A DNA stretch of 64,000 bases from Desemzia sp. RIT 804 (GTDB taxonomy: Bacteria; Bacillota; Bacilli; Lactobacillales; Carnobacteriaceae), in assembly GCF_016892605.1 (NCBI RefSeq), contig NZ_JAFEMV010000001.1, forward strand, positions 310,001-374,000, in the 5' to 3' direction. Position 1 is the stretch's first letter. Each line of letters begins with the position of its first letter. Below are positions 27,208 to 37,737 of the stretch, piece after piece. The position numbers were made by a program, and so were the translations under genes. The notes beneath the pieces are model-generated. The model had not been told where the DNA came from. It did not search any database and saw nothing but the letters and a program-made list of their open reading frames with translations.

Positions 27208-28344
27208 TTATTTCCCGTGACAATGTTTGTATTTCTTTCCGCTGCCGCACGGACAAGGCTCATTGCGGCCAACTTTTTTTACTTGGATAGTTTCTTGCTT
27301 TCCAGCGTTCCGATTTGTAAAAGGAACAATATTATTAGGAATCAAGGACAACGTGTTATGATTTTTAATTAGTTTTCTTGGGGTGTGGCCTCGGTTGGAC
27401 CATTTGCGCGAATGGTTGTTTAAGTCTGTATACAGAAAGCTAAATTCTTTTACGTCTTCTAAGCTATCAAAAAGAATGCCGAACTGAGTGTTTAGTTCTT
27501 GAACTAGACCTTGCATGCCTAAATCAAGTTTAATAAAAACCATAATCATATCCATAACATCTACAAGTTTTTCTGAACTCAACTTTTTAGAGAAAAATCG
27601 TTTCATTTTCTTGTACTGAGCAGTTCGTTCGTCGAATTCGTGTTTAGCAAAATAGTTGATGTCAGCTTTTGTTGGTTGGTAATAATTGTGGTGCGAAGAC
27701 CGTGACATGAAAAGAAGTACTTCATCCTCATCCATAACAGAGTTGTCAAAGATGTGTTCCAGATTATCTGTAATTCTTAGTCGTTCATTAAACCAAGCTA
27801 ACCCAATTAAGTCATGCAATAATTCATGGAGTTCTAATGGGTATTGTTTATTGTGTTGATGCCACACTTGTAAGAAAAAATCCGTTTCAAAAGCGCCGTA
27901 CAGGTTCATAAAAGCATCTGCATATTCACAAAGTAGACTTTTCTTTTTGTTTTCTTCTCTAAAATCAGGATCATGAATAATGCTTTGCAGCACTTCTTTG
28001 GTCTCATTTGGCAATACTAATGTGTAAGTATCTTCGTAATAAAATAAGAAGACCCAGCGAAAATAAAGTAAATCAAATATCTCTGGATTTTTACGAGAGA
28101 AGGGAATAAAATCAATTTTTTTTGGATTATTCATCAGTTCTTTTAAGAGTTGAATGTTTTCTTTTGGTTGATAAGATAATCGATGTTGGCTTTTAAGAGA
28201 TAATTCTGCGAAGAAATCTTCAGCAATAACGTTTTTTGTTTTACTGCGGCGCACTTTATAACGAAGGTCAGAGGCTATTCCAATCATGTCATCTTTTGAA
28301 TAAGTGGTTAGACATTTCGTAAACGAAAAAACTGGTTTATGCAA
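27208..28344 (-). CDS. SEC-C motif protein of unknown function
   Basis: This 378-residue soluble protein ends with a SEC-C zinc motif ([19 protein letters not shown]), the same metal-binding tail used by SecA and many unrelated proteins for protein or ribosome contacts. The remaining 350 residues are helical and not recognised. The first ordinary start codon is a TTG at 28344, which has no Shine-Dalgarno sequence. The same frame stays open for about 30 codons upstream, where AAAGGAG (28393-28387) is followed 9 bases later by ATA (28377). A non-standard start, or loss of the original ATG, is possible. It lies downstream of the GntR gene on the same strand. Confidence 0.75.
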   Translation of the reverse strand: MHKPVFSFTKCLTTYSKDDMIGIASDLRYKVRRSKTKNVIAEDFFAELSLKSQHRLSYQPKENIQLLKELMNNPKKIDFIPFSRKNPEIFDLLYFRWVFLFYYEDTYTLVLPNETKEVLQSIIHDPDFREENKKKSLLCEYADAFMNLYGAFETDFFLQVWHQHNKQYPLELHELLHDLIGLAWFNERLRITDNLEHIFDNSVMDEDEVLLFMSRSSHHNYYQPTKADINYFAKHEFDERTAQYKKMKRFFSKKLSSEKLVDVMDMIMVFIKLDLGMQGLVQELNTQFGILFDSLEDVKEFSFLYTDLNNHSRKWSNRGHTPRKLIKNHNTLSLIPNNIVPFTNRNAGKQETIQVKKVGRNEPCPCGSGKKYKHCHGK

Positions 28345-28431
28345 AACAAGGAAGTGGTCATATAGTTCTTCGATTATTTGGTATGTCTCCTTTAGAAAAG
28401 TACTTGTTCTTTTTGGTAGTTTAAGAATAAC

Positions 28432-29136
28432 TTAAAAATTATTTCCCTGCACAAAGAATTGTGCTTCTTCGTGATGGTATTTAATTAGGGAATAGTTGAA
28501 TGGACGACCGTTGCTTAAATAATAAATGCTTTCGATATTTAAAGAGGGGTCGTGAGTTTCCAACTCTAAATATCCAGCTTCTTCTTGATTTAATTTGCCA
28601 ATCCGCATAAATAAATCTGAAAAACGAATGTTTATTTTTAAATCTTCCGTTAAATAGTTAAAAATAGATTGGCTGGCGATTTCTTCATTCAAATAAGGCA
28701 CGATTGTTTTAAGGTAATAGGATTCTTCCACACAAAATGGACGTGATTCAATGTAGCGGACGCGTTTAATGTAATAAACTTTTTCTTGATCGGTGAATTC
28801 TAGTATTTCTGCGACATTTGAAGGAGCTTCGATTTCTTTTAATTCAATGACTTTAGAAGATAAATTGAATTCTCTAAAAATACTATGGAACCCTTGAACA
28901 TCCGTTAAATTAACAAAGCCTTTGCGATGGCGCCCACGTACATACGTACCGCTGCCTCTAACTTGATAGATAACACCATTCGTCTCTAAAACTTCCAATG
29001 CTTTAATAATCGTATTTTTACTGACTTCGTATGTATTTGCTAACTCAGTGAGAGTAGGCAGTTTGCTTCCTCGTGTTAAATTATTTTCTTGAATAAACAG
29101 ATTAATTTTATTGGCGACATCATGGTATTTATTCAT
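28432..29136 (-). CDS. GntR-family (HutC/UTRA type) transcriptional regulator
   Basis: A 234-residue regulator with an N-terminal winged helix (GSKLPTLTELANTYEVSKNT and the wing GVIYQVRGSGTYV) and a C-terminal UTRA ligand domain, the type that usually senses a sugar phosphate. The frame reaches a TTG at 29154, but AAGGAG lies 7 bases before the ATG at 29136, used here. It is divergent from a GH1 6-phospho-beta-glucosidase, and the shared intergenic region carries a clear inverted repeat. It is therefore probably the repressor of that gene, released by the phosphorylated substrate. Confidence 0.92.
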   Translation of the reverse strand: MNKYHDVANKINLFIQENNLTRGSKLPTLTELANTYEVSKNTIIKALEVLETNGVIYQVRGSGTYVRGRHRKGFVNLTDVQGFHSIFREFNLSSKVIELKEIEAPSNVAEILEFTDQEKVYYIKRVRYIESRPFCVEESYYLKTIVPYLNEEIASQSIFNYLTEDLKINIRFSDLFMRIGKLNQEEAGYLELETHDPSLNIESIYYLSNGRPFNYSLIKYHHEEAQFFVQGNNF

Positions 29137-29186
29137 CACTTTGCTCCTTTTCAAAAAATTATAACATATTTCGAATTATCGGGGCA

Positions 29187-29216
29187 TTGACAAATTATAT
29201 GGGTATAATTTATGAT
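29187..29216 (+). promoter_or_regulatory. Promoter of the GH1 gene
   Basis: TTGACA (29187-29192), 18-bp spacer, TATGAT (29211-29216). The spacer contains one arm of the putative GntR operator, so binding would block polymerase. Confidence 0.65.
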
Positions 29217-29237
29217 GTGTTTATACCCACATAATTT
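29192..29237. promoter_or_regulatory. Putative GntR operator, 17-bp inverted arms
   Basis: AAATTATATGGGTATAA (29192-29208) and TTATACCCACATAATTT (29221-29237) are inverted copies with one mismatch in 17, separated by 12 bp. Position over the divergent promoter region fits the neighbouring repressor. Confidence 0.7.
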
Positions 29238-29349
29238 TATGAAAAATAGGAAAAGACGAAAATATCCCCCATTCTACACACTGTTCGACCTCGTCTACGA
29301 TTAGTATCAAAAAAAGTAACAGGTTCTATATTAACAATCGAAAAAATAG

Positions 29350-30804
<1,455 letters not shown>

Positions 30805-30810
30805 GATAGT

Positions 30811-30859
30811 TAAAAAGGCAGCTAGAGACCTCAATCGAGGTCCCTAGCTGCCTTTTTTG
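30811..30859. terminator. Bidirectional terminator after the GH1 gene
   Basis: AAAAAGGCAGCTAG and CTAGCTGCCTTTTTT pair, with an inner GACCTC/GAGGTC stem. It serves the GH1 gene and the converging phosphoesterase gene. Confidence 0.92.
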
Positions 30860-30943
30860 ATAGGTTAACTTTTTCTAGTATCATTTCTGCTGCTTCATTC
30901 AGTTTCAAAAAATAGTAAAAGCTGTTTCTAAACTACAATATCG

Positions 30944-32320
30944 TTACTGACTAGACTGAGATAGCGGAAAACTCAAGTTCAAGTTCGAATGACCGTCAGT
31001 CTTTAAGATATTATCCATGTACCGAAGCAGAAAGCCTTTAGAATGTTTTTTGATAGTTTGGTACCCCGGTTCTTCTTTCATTTGATCAAGATCTTCAGTA
31101 CTGATTTGTGAAGCTTCGCCGCTAAAGAAGAGGCGGTTGCTTTCGCCGACAAAAGCTCCAACTTCCTCGGCATAGCTGTCATCATACCATTGTTCTTCGA
31201 TCAATTGTCGCAAACCCATATTGATGCCGTCTTCTACGAATAGATTTGTGGCATAATCTGTATAAGTCAATAAGTTGTTATCGGTTTGATTCGTTTCTAA
31301 TGCCCAAGATTCCACATTTACAACTTGTTTTTCATAATGGAATTGATTGCCGTCAAAAATTACTTTGCCAAAACTTGGTGTCATAACAGAAAAAGCAGCA
31401 GTAGTGATGTCATATAAGCGGTTCTGTTCATTGGCAATATCCTGCACATGAGTATGCCCAGTGAATACGACTGGAATAGTGTATTTTAGGAATAAAGCTT
31501 TTACCTCTTTCTCATTATCCAAAGTAAATCCATTGGTCATAAAGTCGTTGTGTTCCAACAAATTATGGTGTAATACTGGTAGAACTATTGCACCGGTCTT
31601 TTTGGCGTCTTCGAATACTGACTCTATCCAAGCTAGTGTTTCTTTTTTCAAACGACCATTTGAAGGAGGTGCGCCTTTTCCTTCTGTTTGTGTGTATACA
31701 TTGGTATCCAGCATCAATAGAGTCAAATTAGTGTACGGTTTGACGGCGTAACTTAAAGAGTGTTCATCTAGAGTATAAGCTTCTTTATACCCCATATCAC
31801 TGAAGATAGTTTGAAAATCTTCCGGGAGGATCTGTTTTGTTTTTTCTTGTTCGTCTCCAACAAATTTTCTTGCCCAGCCATTTGAAATATCATGGTTTCC
31901 AGGAATGACATATACTTGTGTACCACGTTCTTCGATTTGCTGGAAGTAATCTGCCAGTTCTACAGCGCTTTGTTTTTCTCCATTCAAAGTGAGATCTCCG
32001 CTGACGAGTAATAGCTTTGGCCGTTCTTTTTCAATTTGCCAAATAAGAGCTTCCATGCGTTGTGCGGGGTAATCTAAATCTTTTCCGGCAGATGTTTCTT
32101 TGATAAAATTAAAACTTTCTCCATGATCAAATAAAGAGGGAGACAAGTAGTGGAGATCGGTAATGACCCAAATAGCATCGTTCTTTGAAATAGCTTCAGT
32201 AGGTGTAATAGGGTCTCTTTCCCATTTGACAGGTTCCGTCGGATGTTCAATAGCTGCTGTCATAAAGAATAAGGCAACCAGTATAAAGAGACTAAATCCT
32301 ATCAACAATTTTTTTTTCAT
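30944..32320 (-). CDS. Exported calcineurin-like metallophosphoesterase
   Basis: The N-terminus MKKKLLIGFSLFILVALFF is a signal peptide or membrane anchor. The two-metal phosphoesterase motifs follow in order: DLHY (about 54-57), VSGDLT, PGNHD, a histidine pair VLHHN, and GHTH. With 458 residues, about 150 beyond the catalytic core form an extra C-terminal domain. It probably acts outside the membrane on phosphate esters or nucleotides; the substrate is unknown. AAAGGAG precedes the ATG. Transcribed alone. Confidence 0.9.
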   Translation of the reverse strand: MKKKLLIGFSLFILVALFFMTAAIEHPTEPVKWERDPITPTEAISKNDAIWVITDLHYLSPSLFDHGESFNFIKETSAGKDLDYPAQRMEALIWQIEKERPKLLLVSGDLTLNGEKQSAVELADYFQQIEERGTQVYVIPGNHDISNGWARKFVGDEQEKTKQILPEDFQTIFSDMGYKEAYTLDEHSLSYAVKPYTNLTLLMLDTNVYTQTEGKGAPPSNGRLKKETLAWIESVFEDAKKTGAIVLPVLHHNLLEHNDFMTNGFTLDNEKEVKALFLKYTIPVVFTGHTHVQDIANEQNRLYDITTAAFSVMTPSFGKVIFDGNQFHYEKQVVNVESWALETNQTDNNLLTYTDYATNLFVEDGINMGLRQLIEEQWYDDSYAEEVGAFVGESNRLFFSGEASQISTEDLDQMKEEPGYQTIKKHSKGFLLRYMDNILKTDGHSNLNLSFPLSQSSQ

Positions 32321-32421
32321 CTGGGAATGCTCCTTTTAAAGGATAATTTATTTGTTTATTATCATATACATATTGGCGAAATACAATACAAGAATTATCG
32401 TAAAAATGTAGTGAGAAAAGA

Positions 32422-32490
32422 TCAAAACTTATAAAAACAAGCGATAAACTCATGAAATGATGAGTAGTCGCTTGTTTTTATAAGTTTTGA
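32422..32490 (-). terminator. Long hairpin terminator of the RpiR gene
   Basis: Perfect 23-bp inverted arms (32422-32444 and 32468-32490) with an inner ACTCAT/ATGAGT stem. It lies 77 bp past the end of the minus-strand regulator gene. Confidence 0.85.
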
Positions 32491-32566
32491 ATCGAACATA
32501 AATGATTCATTATTTATTAAATACTGTTTTTTAGTTTGTTTAGTAGTGAGTAAGGAACCAAGGAGT

Positions 32567-33301
32567 TTAGGTTGCTTTCATTTCTTTTGCAATTCTTTCT
32601 AAGATATACAGAGCAGGGAGTTGTGAGGTTATATCTGCCCCATGTGAAGATTCTTGATTGATGTAATAAGCAATATTTACATGAGATAATTTAGCGATTG
32701 TAGAATTGGAGCTGTTCGTGATGGAAATGATCATACTGTCGCACATGTTGATATGAGTTAGATAATCAATGATTTCTTTTGTCTCTCCTGAAACAGAGAG
32801 TACCACTATACAAGTCCGTTTAGCTAATTCTTGAGACATGAAATTGATCGGATAATTAGTCGGATCTTCGATTCTTAAAGCCATTCTAAAGATAGAGGAG
32901 AAATACAAAGAACCATATTCAGCAATAATATTAGAGGATCCTACGCCTAGAAAAAGGACTAATTCTTTGTCTTTTAGAATAGAAACGGCTTCATTTATTT
33001 TTTCAGTCAATCCCGACTCTGTAGCGCGTGTCAAAAAATTGATCAGTGCTGTTTCATCTATCAGATTGATGGAGGTTTGTTTTTGTTGGTCTTTATACAG
33101 GTTCAACTTGATACGAAATTCTGAATATCCTTCACAGTCAAATTTTTTACAAAACCTTAGAATTGTAGTCGTACTGGTATGTGTTTCATTCGCTAAATCA
33201 CGTATCCGCATAAAGCAGACTTTGGATAAGTTATCTCTGATGTACTGATAAATAGCCAATTCCAATGGGTTAAGATCTGGTATGTAATCTAAAAACAGCA
33301 T
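32567..33301 (-). CDS. RpiR/MurR-family transcriptional regulator
   Basis: A 244-residue regulator with an N-terminal RpiR helix-turn-helix (YIRDNLSKVCFMRIRDLANE, then TSTTTILRFCKKFDCEGY) and a C-terminal SIS sugar-phosphate-binding domain (VLFLGVGSSNIIAEYGS). AAAGGAG lies one base before the first ATG (33307) but 7 bases before the second (33301), chosen here. It is divergent from the GH4–NagB-like–EIIC operon and most likely controls it in response to a phosphorylated amino sugar or glucoside. GGAACACG and CGTTCC in the intergenic region could be its site, but this is weak. Confidence 0.92.
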   Translation of the reverse strand: MLFLDYIPDLNPLELAIYQYIRDNLSKVCFMRIRDLANETHTSTTTILRFCKKFDCEGYSEFRIKLNLYKDQQKQTSINLIDETALINFLTRATESGLTEKINEAVSILKDKELVLFLGVGSSNIIAEYGSLYFSSIFRMALRIEDPTNYPINFMSQELAKRTCIVVLSVSGETKEIIDYLTHINMCDSMIISITNSSNSTIAKLSHVNIAYYINQESSHGADITSQLPALYILERIAKEMKAT

Positions 33302-33430
33302 CTGCATTCTCCTTTTCTAAATAAAACATAGTGTTTTTTTAAGGAACACGTTTTTTGTTGAGTGATTCGTTCCTAAAGGATTGAAGTTTGTTTTTTATAG
33401 GATTATTTATATTATAATATGAATGTGAAA

Positions 33431-33444
33431 AGAAAGCGAATACA
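33431..33444 (+). promoter_or_regulatory. Candidate catabolite-responsive element (cre)
   Basis: AGAAAGCGAATACA matches the CcpA consensus TGWAANCGNTNWCA at all but two defined positions. It lies downstream of a TATAAT (33413-33418) and 21 bp before the GH4 start, a usual place for catabolite repression. Confidence 0.45.
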
Positions 33445-33464
33445 TTTTAGAAAGGGTCTTTTAT

Positions 33465-34787
33465 ATGGAAAACGGATTGAAAATCGTTACTATCGGTGGA
33501 GGTTCAACTTATACACCGGAATTAATTGAAGGATTCATAAAAAGATACGATGAATTACCAGTCAAAGAGATTTGGTTGGTAGATGTACAAGAAGGGAAAG
33601 AGAAACTGGAAATCGTTGCTGCATTTGCCAAACGAATGGTTGAGGCCTCAGGAGTTCCCATTAATATTTTTACTACTCTTGATCGTGAAGAAGCTTTAAA
33701 AGATGCAGACTTTGTAACAACGCAATTTAGAGTTGGACTACTTCAAGCACGGGCTAAAGATGAAATGATTCCATTAAGATACAACAATATTGGACAAGAA
33801 ACTAACGGAGCTGGAGGATTATTCAAAGGATTGCGTACCATTCCCGTTATTTTAGATATCTGTTCAGATATGGAAAGACTTTGTCCAGATGCTTGGCTGA
33901 TCAATTTTACCAATCCCGCTGGAATGGTTACAGAAGCTGTTGCAAGATACAGTAACATCAAAAAAGTAGTTGGGTTATGTAACGGTCCTATAGGAATCGA
34001 AAAAGGAATAGCAGAGATTTTAGAAGTCTCTCATGACAGAATTTATGTAGAATTTGCAGGACTGAATCATATGGTATTTGCAAAAAGGATTTTTCTAGAT
34101 GGCAAAGAAGTAACGAAACATGTGCTTGGTTTGATGACGGATCATGAAGATAAACTAGCGTTAAAAAATATTGATGAAGATGGATGGGAAACACAATTTA
34201 TCAAAAAACTGAATATGATCCCTATCGGTTATTTGAGATACTATTACCAAACCTCTAAAATGTTGGCACATCAAAAAGAATCTTTAGCCAAAGAAGGAAC
34301 CAGAGCTGAAGTGGTTATGAGAGTAGAAGAGGAATTGCTTGAAATGTACAAGGACCCTAATCTGAAGACCAAACCAAAACAGCTGGAACAGCGTGGCGGA
34401 GCTTACTACAGTGAAGCAGCTTGTAAACTCATCACCTCTATTTACAACGATAAAAGAGATATCCAAACCGTCAATACAGTCAATAATGGGGCCGTCGCTG
34501 ATATTGATGCACAATCAGTTGTCGAAGTGAATTGCGTGATCACAAAGCAAGGACCCCTTCCAATCACAACAGGTGAACTTCCAATACCAGTAAAAGGTCT
34601 GGTTCAACAAATAAAAACATTTGAAAGATTGGCTATTGAAGCAGCCGTTACAGGAGATTACGATACAGCATTATTGGCATTGACGGTCAATCCGTTGACC
34701 ACCAGTGATACAGATGCGAAAAGCATGTTGGATGATTTGTTGGAGGCTCATAAAGATTACTTACCTCAGTTTTTTTTAAAACTATAA
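33465..34787 (+). CDS. 6-phospho-glycosidase, glycoside hydrolase family 4
   Basis: GH4 enzymes use NAD and a divalent metal to cleave phosphorylated disaccharides by a redox mechanism. The 440 residues begin with the NAD fold KIVTIGGGSTYTPELI. The metal-site cysteine is in GLCNGPIG and the histidine in GLNHMVF, with NFTNPAGM between the two halves. The pattern is that of LicH/CelF/ChbF-type 6-phospho-beta-glucosidases; ChbF of Escherichia coli acts on chitobiose 6-phosphate. The adjacent deaminase homologue favours an amino-sugar substrate. First gene of a three-gene operon under an RpiR regulator. Confidence 0.95.
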   Translation: MENGLKIVTIGGGSTYTPELIEGFIKRYDELPVKEIWLVDVQEGKEKLEIVAAFAKRMVEASGVPINIFTTLDREEALKDADFVTTQFRVGLLQARAKDEMIPLRYNNIGQETNGAGGLFKGLRTIPVILDICSDMERLCPDAWLINFTNPAGMVTEAVARYSNIKKVVGLCNGPIGIEKGIAEILEVSHDRIYVEFAGLNHMVFAKRIFLDGKEVTKHVLGLMTDHEDKLALKNIDEDGWETQFIKKLNMIPIGYLRYYYQTSKMLAHQKESLAKEGTRAEVVMRVEEELLEMYKDPNLKTKPKQLEQRGGAYYSEAACKLITSIYNDKRDIQTVNTVNNGAVADIDAQSVVEVNCVITKQGPLPITTGELPIPVKGLVQQIKTFERLAIEAAVTGDYDTALLALTVNPLTTSDTDAKSMLDDLLEAHKDYLPQFFLKL

Positions 34788-34811
34788 AATAACGATGAAG
34801 GAGTTAGTTGG

Positions 34812-35531
34812 ATGGAATTAACAGCAGTAAAAGATTATGCAAGTATGAGTAAAGAGGCAGCTTCACTAATTATTAAAGTGATGCAAGAGCATGAAGGTGG
34901 ACTATTTTGTTTCGCTGGAGGAGATACTCCAGTTGGAACATTGAAAGAATTGGTACAAGCCCACAAAAATGGGAATATCGATTTGCACAAGTATCATTAC
35001 GTTGAATTAGATGAATGGGTCGGATTAGGAGAAGAAGATGAAGGAAGTTGTATTCAGTATTTGAATCGTTACTTGTTCAAACCGGCAGAAATCCCACAAA
35101 AGAACTGCCATATATTTAACGCTAAATCTGAGAATCTAGCAGAGGAGTGTCAGCGTGCAGATGAATATATCAAAAAAAATGACGGTCTGACATTGTCGCT
35201 ATTGGGAGTTGGAGTAAACGGACATCTTGGATTCAATGAACCAGGTGTAAGCTTCGAACAAGCCGCTCATGTTGTCGATCTTCAAGGAAATACTAAAGAA
35301 GTAGGGAAAAAATACTTCAACGGATCTTATGTAATAGACAAAGGGATCACTTTAGGGATCAATCAATTGTTTGCTTCAAAGTATTTGATACTTTTAGCCA
35401 ATGGCGAAACCAAAAAACAAGCTGTTGAACAATTGATGAAAAGCGACCAAGCGGATAATAAATGGCCGGTGACTATTGTGAAAGAGCATTCGAACAGCTA
35501 TGCATTCATTGATGATAACCTATTACATTAA
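34812..35531 (+). CDS. Glucosamine-6-phosphate deaminase-like protein (NagB family)
   Basis: A 239-residue protein of the NagB/6-phosphogluconolactonase superfamily. It has the sugar-phosphate loop FAGGDTPVGT, the ELDEWVG motif and the active-site segment GVGVNGHLGFNEPG typical of NagB, which turns glucosamine 6-phosphate into fructose 6-phosphate and ammonia. It is divergent from standard NagB: the first motif is usually SGGSTP. It lies 24 bp after the GH4 gene and 21 bp before the transporter, so one operon. The context suggests breakdown of a glucosamine-containing disaccharide. Confidence 0.88.
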   Translation: MELTAVKDYASMSKEAASLIIKVMQEHEGGLFCFAGGDTPVGTLKELVQAHKNGNIDLHKYHYVELDEWVGLGEEDEGSCIQYLNRYLFKPAEIPQKNCHIFNAKSENLAEECQRADEYIKKNDGLTLSLLGVGVNGHLGFNEPGVSFEQAAHVVDLQGNTKEVGKKYFNGSYVIDKGITLGINQLFASKYLILLANGETKKQAVEQLMKSDQADNKWPVTIVKEHSNSYAFIDDNLLH

Positions 35532-35552
35532 AAAGAAAAGGGATGATACGAT

Positions 35553-36809
35553 ATGATGGATTTATTTGAGAATAAAATTGCTCCTCCATTGATGAAAATC
35601 AGTGCGAACAAAAGATTGATGGCTATAAGAAATGGGCTTTCATTAACTATTCCTTTTACAATCATTGGTAGTATCTTTTTAATTATTGGCAATTTACCAA
35701 TTCAAGCTTGGATGGATTTTATTGCTCCTTATTCAGGATATTTGAATGCTACAGTAAATGTGACATTTGGTATACTGGGATTGATTTCGACTATGGGAAT
35801 CGGATTTTACTTAGCGAAAGAATTTGACGTAGAACCGATATCGAATGCTATGATTACGACCATTGCCTTTTTATTAGCGACAGTGAATGCGGAATTTTCT
35901 ATTGAAATAGATAATCTAGGGGCCACAGGCATGTTTACTGGAATCGTAATTGGGCTTTTGACAGTTGAGATCCATAGTTTCTTTGTAAAAAGAGGGATCA
36001 CGATTAAAATGCCTGACGGAGTTCCCCCAGCTGTCTCTAGCTCATTTACTAGTTTGATTCCCGCTTTAGCGATTATCGTAATTGTGTGGGTCGTTAGAGT
36101 GATTATGAATATTGATTTGAATCAAGTAATCCAAACTTTATTTTCTCCACTTGTTGTAGGTTTGGATAGTCTGGCGGGTATCACAATCTATGCTCTCTTA
36201 GCTTGTTTATTATGGACAGTAGGTATTCATGGGGATAATGCCTTGTCAGGTATAGCAACACCGATCTTCTTAGCTAATTTAGCTGCTAATACACAGGCTT
36301 TTCAAGCCGGAGATGCCTTACCGCATATCGTTGTAGATGGATTTTGGATCATTTATATGTGTTTAGGCGGAACTGGGGCAACAATGGGATTAGTGATCAA
36401 TATGCTTTTTTCAAAATCCAAAAGGTATAAATCACTTGGTAAATTATCCTTGCCTTCAGCTATTTTCGCCATTAATGAACCAGTTATCTTTGGATTCCCA
36501 ATTGTGATGAATCCATTATTGATGATTCCGTTTATTTTAACCCCAGTATTGTTTGGCGCGGTCGCATATGTGTTAACGAATCTTGGGATTTTAGCCCCAA
36601 TTGTTTTTCAAGTTCCATGGACTACTCCACCAATTATTGGTGCATACTTGGCTACTAACGGAGATATAAACGCTGCAATATTCCAAGGGCTTTTAGTAGT
36701 CTTTTCATTCTTGATTTATAGACCATTCTTTAAATTAGCTGAAAAAAAAGAGCTTGAATTGGAAGTCAGCAATGAAAAAGAAGTTATTGGTGAAAAAGTG
36801 ACTGGTTAA
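35553..36809 (+). CDS. PTS EIIC component, cellobiose/chitobiose (lactose-family) type
   Basis: The membrane channel of a phosphotransferase system, 418 residues with about ten hydrophobic segments. Family marks are the N-terminal ENKIAPPLMKISANKRLMAI, GIHGDNALSGIATPIFLAN, and FAINEPVIFGFPIVMNP, the last part of the substrate site. Cellobiose, lichenan and chitobiose permeases share these. No EIIA or EIIB gene lies in the operon or elsewhere in the window, so it must use components encoded elsewhere. It is the last gene of the GH4 operon. Confidence 0.93.
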   Translation: MMDLFENKIAPPLMKISANKRLMAIRNGLSLTIPFTIIGSIFLIIGNLPIQAWMDFIAPYSGYLNATVNVTFGILGLISTMGIGFYLAKEFDVEPISNAMITTIAFLLATVNAEFSIEIDNLGATGMFTGIVIGLLTVEIHSFFVKRGITIKMPDGVPPAVSSSFTSLIPALAIIVIVWVVRVIMNIDLNQVIQTLFSPLVVGLDSLAGITIYALLACLLWTVGIHGDNALSGIATPIFLANLAANTQAFQAGDALPHIVVDGFWIIYMCLGGTGATMGLVINMLFSKSKRYKSLGKLSLPSAIFAINEPVIFGFPIVMNPLLMIPFILTPVLFGAVAYVLTNLGILAPIVFQVPWTTPPIIGAYLATNGDINAAIFQGLLVVFSFLIYRPFFKLAEKKELELEVSNEKEVIGEKVTG

Positions 36810-36864
36810 TTCTGTTGCTGAAATTCAATTAAGTAAAAAGACAATATGAATATCAAGTGATTAA

Positions 36865-36908
36865 AGACTGCAGAGTAAAAGATTTATTTTACTCTGCAGT
36901 TTTTTTTG
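36865..36908 (+). terminator. Terminator of the GH4 operon
   Basis: ACTGCAGAGTAAAA and TTTTACTCTGCAGT form a 14-bp perfect stem followed by a T-run. Confidence 0.93.
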
Positions 36909-37035
36909 AACATAGCGCAAAATTGACATGACATTGCTAATGTCCTTTCTATAATTACAAGTTCTCTTCCAAACGGTAGTCCAAAAGCTACTTTTAGTGT
37001 AAAATAGAATGGAGTGTTTTAAGGAGGCTGAAAGT

Positions 37036-37698
37036 ATGGATTTGAATCAAGAAGCCTTATTGTTATGGAATAAAGGTCGGGCTAACGAAGCAGTAGCAAC
37101 TTTATTCAAAGCTATTGATGAAAAACCGGAACAAGCAGAAGCATATTACAATCTAATCAATGTACTGATTTCAGCTCAAAAGTTTTCTGATGCTAAAGTC
37201 GTGTTAGAGACGGCTGTAGAGAAGTTTACTGAAGAAGAGTCATTTTTGTATGCATATGGAAACTGGCATTATCAACAAGGCCAATACAAAGAAGCACTGA
37301 TTCACTACTTAAACGTATTCCAGCACCAAGATAGTCTCTTTAGAGGAGAGGCAGCAGCTATGATCGGTCAGTGTTATATGGCTTTACAACAACCGAAATT
37401 AGCGTTAGCCTACTTGTTGGAAGCAGAAATAAACCATCCAATAGACACAACGATTTTACTGATGATCGGAAATGGGTTGTTACAGACTAAGTCATTTGTG
37501 GATGCAGAAAGCTATTTTAATAAAGTGATCGTTTTGGACCAAGAGAACGCAGAAGCTTGGTTCAAAAAAGGATTAGCGAAAAGAGCGCTGCGGCATGATC
37601 CTGAAGAAGTGAAGCAGTGTCTCCAAAAAGCCAAACAGCTTGATTCAGAAAGATTTTTGACGTATGTGAAGCAATTAAAAGAAATCGAAGAAGAATAG
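37036..37698 (+). CDS. TPR-repeat protein
   Basis: A 220-residue protein made of tandem tetratricopeptide repeats (for example ALLLWNKGRANEAVATLFKA, then AEAYYNLINVLISAQKFSDA), a scaffold for protein contacts. No membrane segment. The open frame starts at 37009, but AAGGAGG lies 8 bases before the ATG at 37036. It is followed by recD2 after 39 bp, an arrangement seen in other Lactobacillales and suggesting cotranscription. Partner unknown. Confidence 0.88.
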   Translation: MDLNQEALLLWNKGRANEAVATLFKAIDEKPEQAEAYYNLINVLISAQKFSDAKVVLETAVEKFTEEESFLYAYGNWHYQQGQYKEALIHYLNVFQHQDSLFRGEAAAMIGQCYMALQQPKLALAYLLEAEINHPIDTTILLMIGNGLLQTKSFVDAESYFNKVIVLDQENAEAWFKKGLAKRALRHDPEEVKQCLQKAKQLDSERFLTYVKQLKEIEEE

Positions 37699-37737
37699 TA
37701 AGGAAATAAGAAACACGTAGAAAAGGGTGGAGAGAAT

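Noticed and set aside
29187-29210. TTGACA paired with the TATAAT at 29205 as a promoter
   Set aside because: The spacer would be only 12 bp, too short for sigma-A; TATGAT at 18 bp fits instead.
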